The translations under genes and the position numbers were made by a program. This document shows positions 43,734-55,226 of a stretch of DNA of 64,000 bases, one piece after another. Position 1 is the stretch's first letter, and each line of letters opens with the position of its first letter. Under the pieces are notes generated by a model that saw nothing but the letters and a program-made list of their open reading frames with translations, made no database searches and was not told where the DNA came from. This DNA comes from Apiotrichum sp. Y4204 (taxonomy: Eukaryota > Basidiomycota > Tremellomycetes > Trichosporonales > Trichosporonaceae), in NCBI GenBank assembly GCA_025531455.1, contig JAMYHL010000021.1:62001-126000 (forward strand), in the 5' to 3' direction.

Positions 43734-44951
43734 ATGACCGTCACCCCGTCGATTGCGCGCTCTCTCGCCAAGTGGGCACACAGCTTTACGCCGAGCGCGG
43801 CGGACCTCGCGCTCGCCGACCGCGCACTCAAGGACACGCTCGCCGTCGCCCTCGCCGCGCGCAAGCACCCCCTGCGGGACATTGTGCTCGCCGCCGAGCT
43901 CCCCGAGGCGGCGCGCTGGGCCGCCATGGCCCACGTAATCGACTTTGACGACCTGCACATCGAGACAACGACGCACATCTCCGTCGTCACCGTCCCTGCT
44001 GTTCTCGCCGCGCGCGGCGACGCGCGCGCCTACCTCGCCGGCGCGGGGACATTTGCCCGCCTCGCCGCCGCCTTTGGATGGGGCCACTACGCCGCCGGCT
44101 GGCACATTACGTGTACGGCCGGCGCGCCTGCCGCGGCCGTCGCTGCTGGTGTGGCGTTCGGATTGAGCGAGGACGAGCTCACACGGGCGATCGCACTGGC
44201 TGTCCCGGCGGCAGGCGGCGTCCAGGAGGCGTTTGGGACGCACGGCAAGTCGCTCCAGGTCGGTCTGGCTGCTGAGGCGGGTGTGCGGGCTGCGCGCCTC
44301 GCCAAGGCTGGCGCGACTGCCGCCCCGGCCGCGGTGGAGAGCTGGCTCCGGAAGCTCGGCGGCGACCCCGCCGCGCTCGCTGTTCCCGCTACACCTGGCG
44401 TTCCTGGCGGGTTGGCGATCAAGATGTTCCCGTGCTGCTACGCGATGCAGCGCCCGATTGCGGCTATCCGTGAGCTCAAGGCCGAGCGCGGCGGGATTGA
44501 TGTCGATGCGATTACGAAGATTACCGCCACGACTCCCGCCGGAACCATCCACCCGCTTATTTACGACGCGCCGCGGACGGGGCTCGAGGGCAAGTTTTCG
44601 CTGCAGTACTCTTTGGCCACTGCGCTTCTGGACGAGTATCCCGCCTTTGAGGAGTTTACCGATGCGATGGTGCAGCGCCCGGCTGCGCGCCGGATCATGG
44701 ACCTCGTGGAGGTTGTCAAGACGGACGTGGCGAACGACAACTTGCTCGACGGGGATGTGGTTATCGAGATTACGCTCAAGGACGGCGAGGTGCTCCGCAC
44801 GGAAATGGCGCTTCCGCCCGGCGCGCCGAACCGCCCCCCGACGGACGAGGAGCTCGCTGAAAAGATTAAGAGCTGCGGCGCCGACCTCCCTTCTCTTCTT
44901 GCCGATATCTCGTGGGAGCAGGGCGCAAAGGAGATGGTCAAGGCGTTCTAG
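43734..44951 (+). CDS. MmgE/PrpD family protein
   Basis: Member of the 2-methylcitrate dehydratase / cis-aconitate decarboxylase superfamily; exact reaction unknown. A single exon of 405 residues. The all-helical N-terminal domain contains AHVIDFDDLH, the motif in which Asp and His line the active site. AGWHITCTAG, FGTHGKSLQVGLAAEAGV and IKMFPCCYAMQRPI follow. The C-terminal lid domain begins with VDVDAITKI and ends WEQGAKEMVKAF. It is shorter than true PrpD (about 480 residues), closer to MmgE-type proteins. It is intronless, and its codon use is strongly GC3-biased like the neighbours. It converges on a cyclase-family gene, suggesting a shared catabolic route. Confidence 0.9.
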   Translation: MTVTPSIARSLAKWAHSFTPSAADLALADRALKDTLAVALAARKHPLRDIVLAAELPEAARWAAMAHVIDFDDLHIETTTHISVVTVPAVLAARGDARAYLAGAGTFARLAAAFGWGHYAAGWHITCTAGAPAAAVAAGVAFGLSEDELTRAIALAVPAAGGVQEAFGTHGKSLQVGLAAEAGVRAARLAKAGATAAPAAVESWLRKLGGDPAALAVPATPGVPGGLAIKMFPCCYAMQRPIAAIRELKAERGGIDVDAITKITATTPAGTIHPLIYDAPRTGLEGKFSLQYSLATALLDEYPAFEEFTDAMVQRPAARRIMDLVEVVKTDVANDNLLDGDVVIEITLKDGEVLRTEMALPPGAPNRPPTDEELAEKIKSCGADLPSLLADISWEQGAKEMVKAF

Positions 44952-45291
44952 ATTGTAGACTGGGATATGCAGTAGATTGGGATTGATGTGGACGTGCGAC
45001 GTCAGCTCGGCTGGGAGTAGGCATTGGGGTATACCTGTCGCTGTGGTTGAGACGGGCGAGCCGAGTGTCTCTTGCCGAGTGTCTCTTTGAAGCACTGTGC
45101 CAAGGTGGGATACATCTTGTAGACACGCCTAGCGAACCCGAGCTCCTCTGTTGTGGGTACAACGTATGTCTATCACCGCGCAAGCCATAGTCCACGTCCC
45201 AAACATCTCCTTTAGTGCAGCATTCCCTCGGTCACGGCACTTCCACTCCTGTACTGCTTCAACTTCTCCATGCATGCTATGTCTACGACCT
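44952..45291. other. Convergent intergenic region between MmgE/PrpD and cyclase genes
   Basis: 340 bases holding two 3' ends. Nothing else seen. Confidence 0.5.
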
Positions 45292-46429
45292 CTAAAGAAG
45301 CGCAATGGTGTTGGACGTGGACGCGACCCCTCCAACGACATTAAGTGGCGCGGCAACGAGCAAAAACTCATACTTGTTCAGGCGCGCACACTGCTTGCTG
45401 AGCTCTTCGAGGTCGAACAGCTCGCCAATCGGCATGCCCCACCCAGCGAGGAACACCTCGTGGTTGAACTTGACCTTGGTCCCCTCCTTCGGCTGGGCAG
45501 GCCACGCCTCGTAAGCGTACGTGTCGCCGCACACGGCCGCGAACGCGTGGTCCCAGTGCCATCGCAGCATCGCCTCGCTCTGCTCCACCCCGGCAAACGT
45601 CCCCGGTGCGCCGCCCGGTCCCGGAGCGAGCGCCTCCTGCTCCTTGAACGAGAGGCCGCGATACGCGCCCGCGAGACCCGTGCGGATAACGAGAATGTCA
45701 CCGGGGAGGAAGGTCACACCTTGGTCCTTTGCGACTGCCTCGAGCTCGTCCACCGAGATGCGGTAGTCTTCCAGCGGGGAAAACTTGAGGCCCGTCTTCT
45801 CGGCCCACGCGGCAAAGTCGAGGAGCACGCCGCGCCCTACGATACCCTTCTGCGCCATATCTGCGAGTCAGAGTCAGTCTTGGCTCGAGGAGGGAATCCA
45901 CTCCGAGGGTCCAATCTGCCTGGAGCCCGCTCCTCACTCACGGTTCGTGCCGAGACGGTCCGTCGCCTTTGGGCCGGTAAACTCGTCCTGCACCGCGCCC
46001 ATGTAGAACTTGAGCGTGTTCTGGTACGGAAAGTGGCGCAGACCATCCCATTGCGACGACGACTGCGTGTTGAGGTGGAGCTGGGGGGTTAGTGCCAGCG
46101 TTCGTGTCTCCACGCACCTCATCGTCATTCGCAAAGCCCTTGGCGTTGATCTTGTGCGTGAGCTTGCAGCGCGTCGCGTTGAACGGCGCGTGCGGCTCTC
46201 CGAGCGGAAGGCTGAATGGTCAGCTACACTCTTCACTCTTTCTTTCCACCCACTTGAGACCAATCGTGATTCCGTGGGTCGCCTCCTGCGTCGCGCGCTT
46301 GATCACCTCGGGAGTGAGGAGGTTGAGCGCACCGAGCTCGTCGTCCGCGCCGTAGAGCCCCCACGCGTTCTTGTACGGTTCGCTCGGGAGCGAGTCAAAC
46401 GACGGGCGCGGCTTGTTCTGCTGGTTCAT
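45292..46429 (-). CDS. Cyclase-family hydrolase (kynurenine formamidase-like fold)
   Basis: Exons 46429-46254, 46211-46118, 46080-45942 and 45860-45292 encode 325 residues. The fungal cyclase pattern is clear: WGLYGADDELGALNLLTPEVI near the start, LHLNTQSSSQWDGLRHF in the middle (the metal-site region equivalent to the HxGTHxDxPxH motif of bacterial relatives), and HMAQKGIVGRGVLLDF. Later come DILVIRTG and CGDTYAYEAWPAQ. Family members hydrolyse formamides, lactams or lactones, often in aromatic or secondary metabolism. The protein ends in a hydrophobic SNTIALL with no peroxisomal signal. It is divergent from the FAD monooxygenase and convergent with MmgE/PrpD. Confidence 0.88.
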
Positions 46430-47927
46430 GGTGGTGAAAGATGGAGATGTGGTTGGTCTTGGTCTTGTCAACCTCGCTGCGTCGGTGTCTATACTTAAGG
46501 CGCGGTCCATCTCCATATCAATGCCGTTCCCATCTCCATCTCCATCTCGGCTCCCGTGGCCCCACACGACTCCACACGGTTCATAGCGGAGTTCGGGGTT
46601 GCATTCCGAAGTCCCAGCCCATGTCAGGTTGCGCCGGGGAACACATCCGTTCTTCGTCTCTTCATTATCGGGCCCGCCGCTCCCGATGCATGCGGGGTGT
46701 CTGTGATAACGGAATTGTAGAGGAGAGATTGCGAGCGAGAGAGAGAGACGATTGACGACAAGCTTGTCAGACACCCCAGTCGGCCAGCAGAACAGATGGT
46801 TTAGCACGGCGGCTCGGCATTGACCGGCAATCAATTCCCCCCCTCTCCACAGGCCACAGGCCACAGGCTGTTGTCCGAAATTTGCCGCAAAAGTTGCCGA
46901 AGCCATCCGAAACATATCCATAATCGCTCGGAAACCGCATGTCCGATGTTGGTTTCCATCTTCTCCATACTGTTCTGCTCTATCCTGCAAGTCTTATCGA
47001 ACAGAGTCACGTCCACTTACGTTCAGGATGTCTGGTGTCAGAGTTCCTCTTTTCCGTTGCATGTTAACTGTTCTACTGCGTTCCCCGACTTGCTGCCATT
47101 CTGAAACGCCTCACTCACGCTCCAACACTCACACGCGACCGCCACACAGCACCCCCATCCTTCCAAGCTTCCAAGTTTACAACAGCCCTTTTACATGTCC
47201 TCTCAACTCACTGGCCCACGGAACGACTCGGGCATCCCATGTGGGAGTGACTAACTCCTCAGAGACCACCCCCGTCGCGACCTGCTCCGCGTTACGCATG
47301 CAAGGAGATGGGCAGCAACGGGAGAACAATAGGCGACCAATGCGTTCTCAGGGGCACTGGAGGACAATGGGAAAGGCGAAACCGGCGGCGGTCGAACGTG
47401 CCTGTCCTAACTGTCCTCGATTTCTTTGAGCATTGTCTCTCACTGGTATCTCCTCTCGAGATACACTTGGCGCTGCTGAGCTGCTGAGCTGCTGAAACGT
47501 CCGACCCAGACGCGCATGACTGTGCATGTCCGCCGCACTGAGTCCCCTCCATCCATCCCTGCCCCAAGCCCCAGCGATGCAGCCATGGCACTGACGCGAG
47601 ACACGAGACACGTCCACCCCACCCACGGAGCCACTGAGCCACAGGGCCACAGAGTTGCTCTCCTCGGGGACCTCGGAACAGCGACAGCCAGTCATCGACT
47701 CGCGAGCAGACAAGGATCTTGCGCCGTGAAAGATCTCGCGCCGTGACACTCACCTGACTCATACATCGGCACAGTCATTGATCGTTGACTTTGTTCATCT
47801 CATTTTTCTCATTTTCTCACTTTCCGTCTTTGTCTCCATCCTCGTCTCAACTCGCCAGCGCCCGGATTCCACTCGCACACCGCCACCGGCAATCCTCCTA
47901 TCTCTCAGTAACACTCACGATCCCACC
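46430..47927. other. 1.5 kb divergent intergenic region
   Basis: Shared upstream region of the cyclase and FAD monooxygenase genes. It contains short repeats of ccatctcc near 46505-46550, close to the cyclase start. The gctgctgagctgctgagctgctg run near 47473-47493 is a small imperfect repeat. No gene. Confidence 0.45.
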
Positions 47928-50101
47928 ATGCCCATCGCCTTTGGCCCGCCCCCGCTGCACGACCTGCGGATCCACATGTGAGTCGGCCCCGCTGCGAGCG
48001 ACTGCTGACAACAGTGTTGGTGCAGGGTGAGTTTGGAGACGGACACGGGAAGACGTCCCGGAGTGAACCTGGTGCTTGCGGAATGTCGGGTAGATGTGGG
48101 GGTGTCGGCAGCCCTCGTACTTGCAGAGGCGGCCGCGACTTCCATTTTGTGTCACTTTCCAGGCGATTCGCGTGATTCGCAACAATGAGCTCGGGATCAC
48201 GCGGAGCGGTGCGTCGCGCCAAGCGACGCCCGAGGGCCGGCCAGCCCAGGCGGTCTTGCGACGGGGATTGCGGGCTGGCAGGTCCATGAGGTCGGGGTCG
48301 CGTGCGGGTTGAGGGGTAGCAAGCAATGGTGTGAATGACAATTGGCGCTCGCTGGGCGTTGTGAAGAGAACCAAGCAGCGCGGGTGTTTCCTCTCTCCAC
48401 AGGTGTGCCCGCTGCTCAGCGGGAAAGTGACTGCGCGCACCTGACGCCGGAACGTTTGACCGTCTCCCGTCGCACGACTGACTCCAGAATGGGCGGCATG
48501 GGCTCGGCCCTCTCGCTCGCGCGCCAGGGCTTCACCAACATCACCGTGTGGGAGCAGGCGCTGTACCTCGAGGAGGTCGGCGCGGGGATCAACGTGCCGC
48601 CCAACCTCGGGCGCATCCTCACGCGCTGGGGCGTGATGGACATTTGCAAGGCCGAGGGTGTCGCGATTGAGCGGGCAAACGTGCTGGGTAAGAGATCAAT
48701 ACAGAACAGGGGCTGACGGGAGATTGCGAGACGGACAAGGTCCTCTCGTCGGCCGCGTACTCGCAGCACATGGTCGAGGACTACGGATACCCCTTCATCG
48801 TGGGTGGCTAGCAAGAATGTGAGAATGTCGCTCACTTTTCCCAGACGGCACACCGCGCAGCACTGCAAAAGTCGCTTGTGCGCGGCGCGCTCGACACGGG
48901 CTACGTGCGCCTCATGACGGACCAGATTATCACAGAGTACGACTTTGACAAGACGCGCCTCCTCGTCCGCAACGAGGACACGGACGACTACGAGTGGGTC
49001 CAGGCCGACCTGATTATCTGCGCCGACGGCATAAAGTCGCGTGCGCGCGCCGCCATGCAGAAGCGCGCGGGCGTCGTCGACGATGGTGAGTGGGGTGAAG
49101 AGTGTCTTGTAGTTTGAGCTCACACCGCAGTTGAGGACACTGGACAGGCCGCGTACCGCATCATGGTGAAGCGGTCGCTTGTTAAGGACGACCCCGAGTT
49201 GCTCCAGTTCTTCACGGCCAAGCAGTCGTGGCGCTGGATCGGCGAGAAGCGGCATGTGATGGTGAGTGCGGCGTCGATGGTGCGGGATAGTGGAGAGCAG
49301 TGGAGGGCACAGGAGATGGCCGTTTGCCTGGGCCACAGGCGCGACGACTGTGCGCTCAATGTCTTGAGCCCGACGCTTTTCTCTACAACGTCTGCTATCT
49401 GCAAGCCTCCTGTTGCAACAGCTCACACATCCCAGGGTTACCCGATCAACGCGGGCGAGCTGTTCAACATCTCAACCTCCCAGCCCGACGAACACTTTGG
49501 TAAAAAGGACTCGTGGACCGCGCTGGGCGACAAGTCGGCAATGGTCGCGACCTTCCACGACTTTCCCCCGCGCGTCAAAAAGCTGCTGAACCTGGTGCCG
49601 GAGCACGAGGTCCTCGAGTGGCGGCTGCGCGCGCACGCGCCGCTGCCCGTGTGGGTCGACAACAACATTGTACTCGTCGGTGACGCGTGCCACCCGACGC
49701 TGCCGCACATTGCGCAGGGCGCGGCCCAGGCGATCGAGGACGCCGTCGCGCTCGGTATTGTCCTGAGCCGCATCAAGTCGCGCGACCAGATCCACGCCGC
49801 GCTCAACGTCTACCAGAAGCTCCGCAAGCCACGCACAGACTGGACGGTGAGCATGGCGGCGGCCAACTCGCTCGCTTTGCACCAGGACAAGGAGACGCGC
49901 GAGGCGCAGCTCGCGCTCGCGCGCCTCGCGCTCGAGAACGAGGGCGGCGCAGAGGACCCGGGACGCGAGGAGCCGTCTGTCGACAAGCTCGGGTCAAAGG
50001 AGCTCCGCGACAAACTGTTCAAGTACGATATTGCGCTCGAGGCCGAGCAGCGCTTTGACAAGCTCTTTGCGGAGGAACTGATGAAGAAGGCTTCGGCCTA
50101 G
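47928..50101 (+). CDS. FAD-dependent aromatic-ring monooxygenase, salicylate hydroxylase-like
   Basis: Class A flavoprotein hydroxylase. Exons 47928-47977, 48015-48026, 48488-48687, 48723-48799, 48845-49085, 49131-49261 and 49436-50101 give 458 residues. The Rossmann motif IVGAGMGGMGSALSLARQG is built across three exons, the middle one only 12 bases. The second FAD motif reads VGDACHPTLPHIAQGAAQAIEDA. An Arg and Asp in the DLIICADGIKS segment correspond to the DG motif. The intron between GAG and MGG is 461 bases, ten times the local norm. The intron at 49262-49435 is 174 bases, a multiple of three and stop-free. Substrate unknown, probably an aromatic acid. Confidence 0.88.
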
Positions 50102-50607
50102 GGCGCTGGTGGTGGGCGGGGCCGAGTGGTTGGTGTAGCGCCGGGTGTAGCGCGGGCGGCGCGGTCAGATGGCGGAGTTGGCAGCGGAAAGGCGCTCGTC
50201 GACTGGCAATCGAGATCTGCAAGTCGTGTTCCGCTCAGTAGCTCCATTCTTATGTATGTTTACGACACGAAGGGACTGTTGAGAGCATGTGTGAGTGTGG
50301 CCGGGTGGACAGTCAGCACTATGCATGTTGGACGCCACGCAGCGACAGATGCCCGATGCCAACGCACACACATGGGTTAGTATCCCGCCATGGCTATGTT
50401 ATTTGACTCCCAAGCCATCACCATGGCTTCACCCAGCGATCAATCTGACACACAGCAGCGACTCACGCCCATCCAGCTCGCACACTCCCTTTCGCGAGCA
50501 TTTCAGGCGTACTACTAAACTGCTGCATAGGTTTCTCGACCGGCGACGGCGCAAAAAAGCAAAGCTCGTCAAACCGTCATTTTACGCTCCGTCTTACTCG
50601 CACTCGA
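50102..50607. other. Convergent intergenic region
   Basis: About 500 bases between two 3' ends. Nothing recognised. Confidence 0.45.
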
Positions 50608-51011
50608 TTACTGCTTGTCCTGGATGGGGATGTCCTTGCCGGTAGCCTAGACTGTCAGCTGGCGTTCTGGGGTTGTTTGGGGACTGAAGCCTCCAGAGGA
50701 TCTTCGCACTCACAGACTTGTAAGCGGAGCGCACGCCGTCCGAGACCGACTCGGTCGTCTGCGCGTTGCCGCCGTACCCAAACTTGCCCATGACGGCACC
50801 GACGCCCTTGTCTGCGGCGTTAGTACATCATCATTCTACCAAACGTACCGAGAGCATCCTGCTGGCCGGTGGCCTGGCCGGGAGCAGCGCCGGCGGGGGC
50901 GCCGCCGACGGGCGCGCCAGGGGCGGGGGCACCGCCGGCAGCGGGCTGCTGCTGCTGCTGCTGTCCGCCGGCACCGCCGAGCGCGCCCTGAGCCTGCTTG
51001 AGGAAGTCCAT
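50608..51011 (-). CDS. Small Gln/Ala/Gly-rich protein with conserved C-terminal segment
   Basis: Exons 51011-50849, 50811-50714 and 50646-50608 encode 99 residues. The N-terminus is amphipathic (MDFLKQAQGALGG), followed by six Gln and an Ala/Gly/Pro repeat. The C-terminal half reads DALDKGVGAVMGKFGYGG and ends SVSDGVRSAYKSATGKDIPIQDKQ. Small fungal proteins with a comparable DALDKG ... SDGIR ... TGKDxP ending are common and often stress-induced, but I cannot name a characterised one. A TATA-like box lies about 95 bases upstream. No signal peptide. Confidence 0.75.
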
Positions 51012-51806
51012 GATGAAGGTTGAGTGTGGGTGTTGGTTGGGAGTTGGAGAGTGAGTGTGAGAGTGAGAGTGGGTGATTGAGAGATGGTCGTGATCTGTCT
51101 TGGATAAATATAGGTTTTGCCCGGGATGCCCGGCTTTCCGGAACGTGAATTGCCTGGGAAACACGGTTGTCAGCTTCCAGCACAACACGACAACAAGCCC
51201 GCAGTCGCACGTTGGGCGGATCTAGTGCCCATAGTACCATAGGTGCCACAAGTAGCACCGGCCTTTGTGATACTGATGCTCGGCCAGCTCGCAGCGCTCG
51301 CTTGCAGCGGGCGTGACCATGACGCAGACGCACATGGTCGACTCCCCCAGTGTGCGCTATGAGAAATGGGGTTCATATCAAGCTGCGACAACGGGCCAGC
51401 AAGGTTCACGACAGAGCGCGACGGAACGATGATGACATGCTCTGGTGGACGAGCTGTACGTCATTTCCATTCTTGTTATTCTCCGCCAGGGGGGAAATGA
51501 ATTGATCAATCGAGGCGCAACAAAAGTGGGCAACGACTGGCGTGCGGGGTGCGTGTCTTTCTCGTGTTTCGTGTCGCGCCAGATCGCGCGAGAGTCTCGC
51601 GACATACTCGTGAGGGGAAACAATCGAAACAACCTGTGCAGCATGTGCAGGACATGAAAGCATCGAGTCTCCGTCGACGGTGAGCCACGTCGAACAACGA
51701 CGCCATCACTGCAATCCACACCTGCCTTCCATGAGGTCAAACAACAAAATCCCATGAACAAAGTAAACATTATAAACGTGAAGAACCAAACGAACATGAA
51801 CCACAA
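51012..51806. other. Intergenic region
   Basis: Promoter of the small 99-residue protein, including the TATATTTAT box at 51104-51112 on the reverse strand, and the 3' region of the membrane protein gene. No additional gene. Confidence 0.45.
51104..51112 (-). promoter_or_regulatory. TATA-like box of the 99-residue protein gene
   Basis: TATATTTAT on the reverse strand, 93 bases before the start codon. Confidence 0.4.
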
Positions 51807-53095
51807 CTAGATCGCGGCGCCGCGCTTGTTACCGCTGGCCGCCGCAGGCGGAGCCGTGACCCCCGCGCCGGGCACCTGCGCCATCTCCTCCTCGGGACGC
51901 ACGCCAGACGGGCCAGCAGTCGCGTTTGTGCGCGTGCTGGGCGCAGGGCTGGCTGAGCGGCTGAGCGGCGCCTCGCGGTCAACAGCCATGAGCGGGCGGC
52001 TCTCGACTGCCGCCGCCGCGCCGGCTTGTCCCGCCGGCGGCGTGTTCTCCACACGGACCCACGGCGCACCGGGCGCTGCCTGCATGTAGACTACGGGCGG
52101 GGCGCCGGGGTACGGTGCCCACTGGCCGTAGATGGGTGTTGGGCCGGTTGCGGCACGCGCTTCGCGGGCTTCGCGGTCGCGTCGACGCTTTCGCTTTTGC
52201 CAGCAACACACGCATGGAGCAACGAGCAGCGTGAGGACCCCCAGCGCGGCAAATACCAGGCCGACGATGGTGAGCACACCCAAGTAAGGGCCGCTGTGCC
52301 CGACGTTGTAGTTGTAGTTTGTCACGCTGGTGGGGTACGGAGACGTGGTGCGGAGGGAGGAGGGGAGGCACGAGTCGTCCGATGGCGTCGTGTACCCCAC
52401 GCGCGAGGGGTATGAGAATGTCACGCGGCCGCGGGCGTCCTCGACGCGCACGCTGACATATGTGCCTGTCGGTACGTCGACGAGCCAGTCTGCGCTGCCT
52501 GACGAGTAGGGCGAGTCGGTGGTGAGATACTCCCAAAATTTGTAGTGGACCTCGTTCTCGGGAGACACGCCGAGCGAGACGTATTCCCTGTCGATAGTCA
52601 TGATCGAGCTGCGTGTTAGACAGGCTCGTTAAACAGGCTCACGGATACGCAGCAGAGATCTCCCGAGGGCGAGGGGTTCCATGGTTAAATGGATCTCGGA
52701 CAGCAAGAGGCCCAGGTCGGGCGGCGCGCTGCGTGGGCCACTCGATGGGCGTCGTTGCTGCCTCAATCTCGAACGTATCTCTGACAAGCAGGCACACTCC
52801 GCAACAAGGCCTGGCCATCTACCCCCTTCCACTCCAACACTCACATATCAAACGGCGGCTCGCTACCGTTCCACTGCAGCGTCGACCACTGGCACTGCGC
52901 AAGGTATCGCACATCGTGCACGTATGGGTCGGCGGTCTCGTTGGTGTAAGACGGCGCGCGCTCAACGAGTGTCCCCGGCGACTTCGAACTGCCCTGGTGT
53001 CGCTGTCGAGACGTGTTCATGATAAAGAGTGACTGGGGTAAGAGAGTGGTGGTGAGAAAGATACATGCATGCCTTGTTGAGATATTGGGATGCAA
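51807..53095 (-). CDS. Single-pass membrane protein, unknown function
   Basis: Exons 53095-52845 and 52608-51807 (intron 236 bases) encode 350 residues if the upstream ATG is used. That start supplies a hydrophobic signal-like segment (ACIFLTTTLLPQSLF). An internal ATG at 53020 would give 325 residues with no signal. The extracellular part of about 165 residues has NET and NGS sequons and a pattern of short beta-strands (TGTYVSVRVEDARGRV). The membrane helix is GVLTIVGLVFAALGVLTLLVA, followed by CVCCW and the stop-transfer KRKRRRDREAREA. The cytoplasmic tail is Pro/Ala-rich. It is the same general architecture as the three paralogs at 55-64 kb but without their tail motif, so I do not group it with them. 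Confidence 0.72.
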
Positions 53096-55226
53096 GTGTC
53101 TCTACATCAGAATGAAACGCTCGCCTCGCTGTCGGCCTTGGTGAGCTCGAGCTCGAGCCTCCCGTCCACGGCTGGCCAAACCGGGCACGAGCAACGTTGA
53201 ACAAAGAACAGAACGCGTCAATCCGCGACAAGCTCTCCGCGTTGACCACCTGCTGCGCTGGCCTTGAGACCTGTGCAGCGCGCAACATGCAGCATATAAA
53301 GTGGCCGGGTGGCGTCAGCGTGAGGCACGTCAGGGAGTGCAGCCACGACCCACGAGGAACCCGGGGGTGGCGCTCGCGGGCCAACGAGAACCGGCGAAGA
53401 ACACGGTCAGTGCTTCAGAGTACAGGGGGACGCGTTCGGAATAGAACAACAACAGATGGGGGCAGGATTCCTGGAGGATTCCGATACCCGATACCGGCGA
53501 GGCATGTCTTGGCGTCGCTGCGCACCACGGATCGCGGGCGCGCATGCGTGCATGGTGGGCGTCGTGTGATGTCCGTTCTCGAAGTGCTCTTAATTAAGCT
53601 TCTACGATCTACGTGTCTACATTCACATGGACGGCGACGGACGGCCCGCACTCCCACATGTGCTCTGCTCCGAGCTCCGAGGTCCAGAACGCGCGTCGCC
53701 TCCCCACCTCATCCGACCGACTGACTGCAGACCGGCAGACAACTTGCACTGTTTCTGGCGTGGCGTCGAGCGCGCGTTGATCCAGATGTCCTCGAGGCGC
53801 TTACGTCCTCCACTTCACGCGCCTCACAGCCGATAGCATACAGCCGGAACGTCCTGGTAGCTGGTAGGATGGCTGGTAGGTTGTGACGCATTGAAACTCC
53901 CACTCCAAGTCTCCAAACGCTGGTCTCGTAGTTGCCGCAACCACCAGAAAGGCAACGCCGTAACGTCCATCGAAGAGCTCACCATCAATCCGCAACCGAC
54001 CGATCTGAGTCTTTATAAGTCATGAACAGTCGAGTCCGAGACAGCAATATCTATATCTCGAGCTCGCCGTCCACATGTCGAAGCCTCCCCCTCTCCACGT
54101 GCACCCTAAATCGGCACGTACGGCACTCCGGGAAGTGAACCCCGTGACGGTAAATCTACCACACCTGTGAGAGCCGAAGCCGAAGACATGCCGGCAGCAT
54201 TACAGGCTGGCAGTACCAGTCCCAGGAACAGATGGTTGAACGAGAGATGAAACACCGCCGTCCTGAGTCGGGGAGCCCCCGTACGAGTTCCCAAATCGGA
54301 GCGAAAGGGGGAGCGGGTAACGTACGCTTGAGGGTATAGAGGGGCTCCCATTGACGCCGACGCGACGCGACACGGCGATCGTCTTTATAACTGAATACGA
54401 ATCTCCCAGAAGACCACATTAACGTACGGAGTGGAACCGAGATCGCTGAACGCTGTGCTGCAGGAACAAGTTCAGGATACGAGCAGTTCTGAACGTCAGA
54501 ACGATGTTGAGCGCACACCAATCATCGCGACACGTTGAGGATACTGCTGTGAGAGGCACCCGAGGGAGACGTTGTGACAGCATCTAGGGTGATGGGAGAT
54601 CTGAGGACTGAACTGGGAAACTTATAATACTCGAGATGGCAGAATAACAAGGATCTCATCCCCTCAACCCTGGCCCTTGAACCCAAAGTTGTGGCAACCC
54701 GGGCCTACGACGAGCCAGATGTGGGTGAGGACACTTCACCCGTGTACCCAACGTTTCACTGTGATTCCCGTGGATCTCTGCGTTCTTAGTAACCTCCTCT
54801 GACTGTCTGACGTACGCCTACGGGACGCGTCCCGCGTAAGTGGTTGGTCGCGGGGACCACCAGGATCACGACCGTACCACTTATGACTCCTTGTGGCCCT
54901 GTTCCCACTCGCAGCATACGTACCACTTCCTGACTTTGTCACAGATCGTAGACCGTCACCTTGCGATCTGGAGACTTCAGCCGGGCGTTTTCCAAGGATG
55001 GTACCTGAGGCTCCTCACTCGGGATAGTGTCCAGGCCTTGAACCGAGTCCCAAGCTCTGGTCTCTGACCTCTGATCTGATCTCTGCGGCTTGTTCCAACG
55101 AGCTGCTCACTGACAAGCATACCCAGGGATACAGAATCCAGCAAACTTCAACAACAGAAGTCTTTGCCAAGGCTCCACTTTTCTTATCGACCATTTACTG
55201 CCTTTTCAATCTTTCGGGTCTCCGCA
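53096..55226. other. 2.1 kb gene-poor region
   Basis: No convincing gene. Frames up to 175 codons lack motifs and intron signals. Local base composition is closer to even than in the flanking genes. It separates the 50-53 kb genes from the paralog cluster. Confidence 0.4.

Noticed and set aside
43677..45095. Reverse-strand frame of 472 codons
   Set aside because: Antisense to the MmgE/PrpD gene, which has clear family motifs; the reverse frame has none.
47898..48440. Reverse frame of 180 codons inside the long monooxygenase intron
   Set aside because: Runs into the flanking exons antisense and has no recognisable features; intron content noted as a finding instead.
48416..49426. Reverse frame of 336 codons
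   Set aside because: Antisense to the FAD monooxygenase and crossing its introns.
51807..53095. Grouping this membrane protein with the 55-64 kb paralogs
   Set aside because: It has a similar type I layout, but the intron number differs and the FEEDAG and LPPNYNPQWA motifs are absent.
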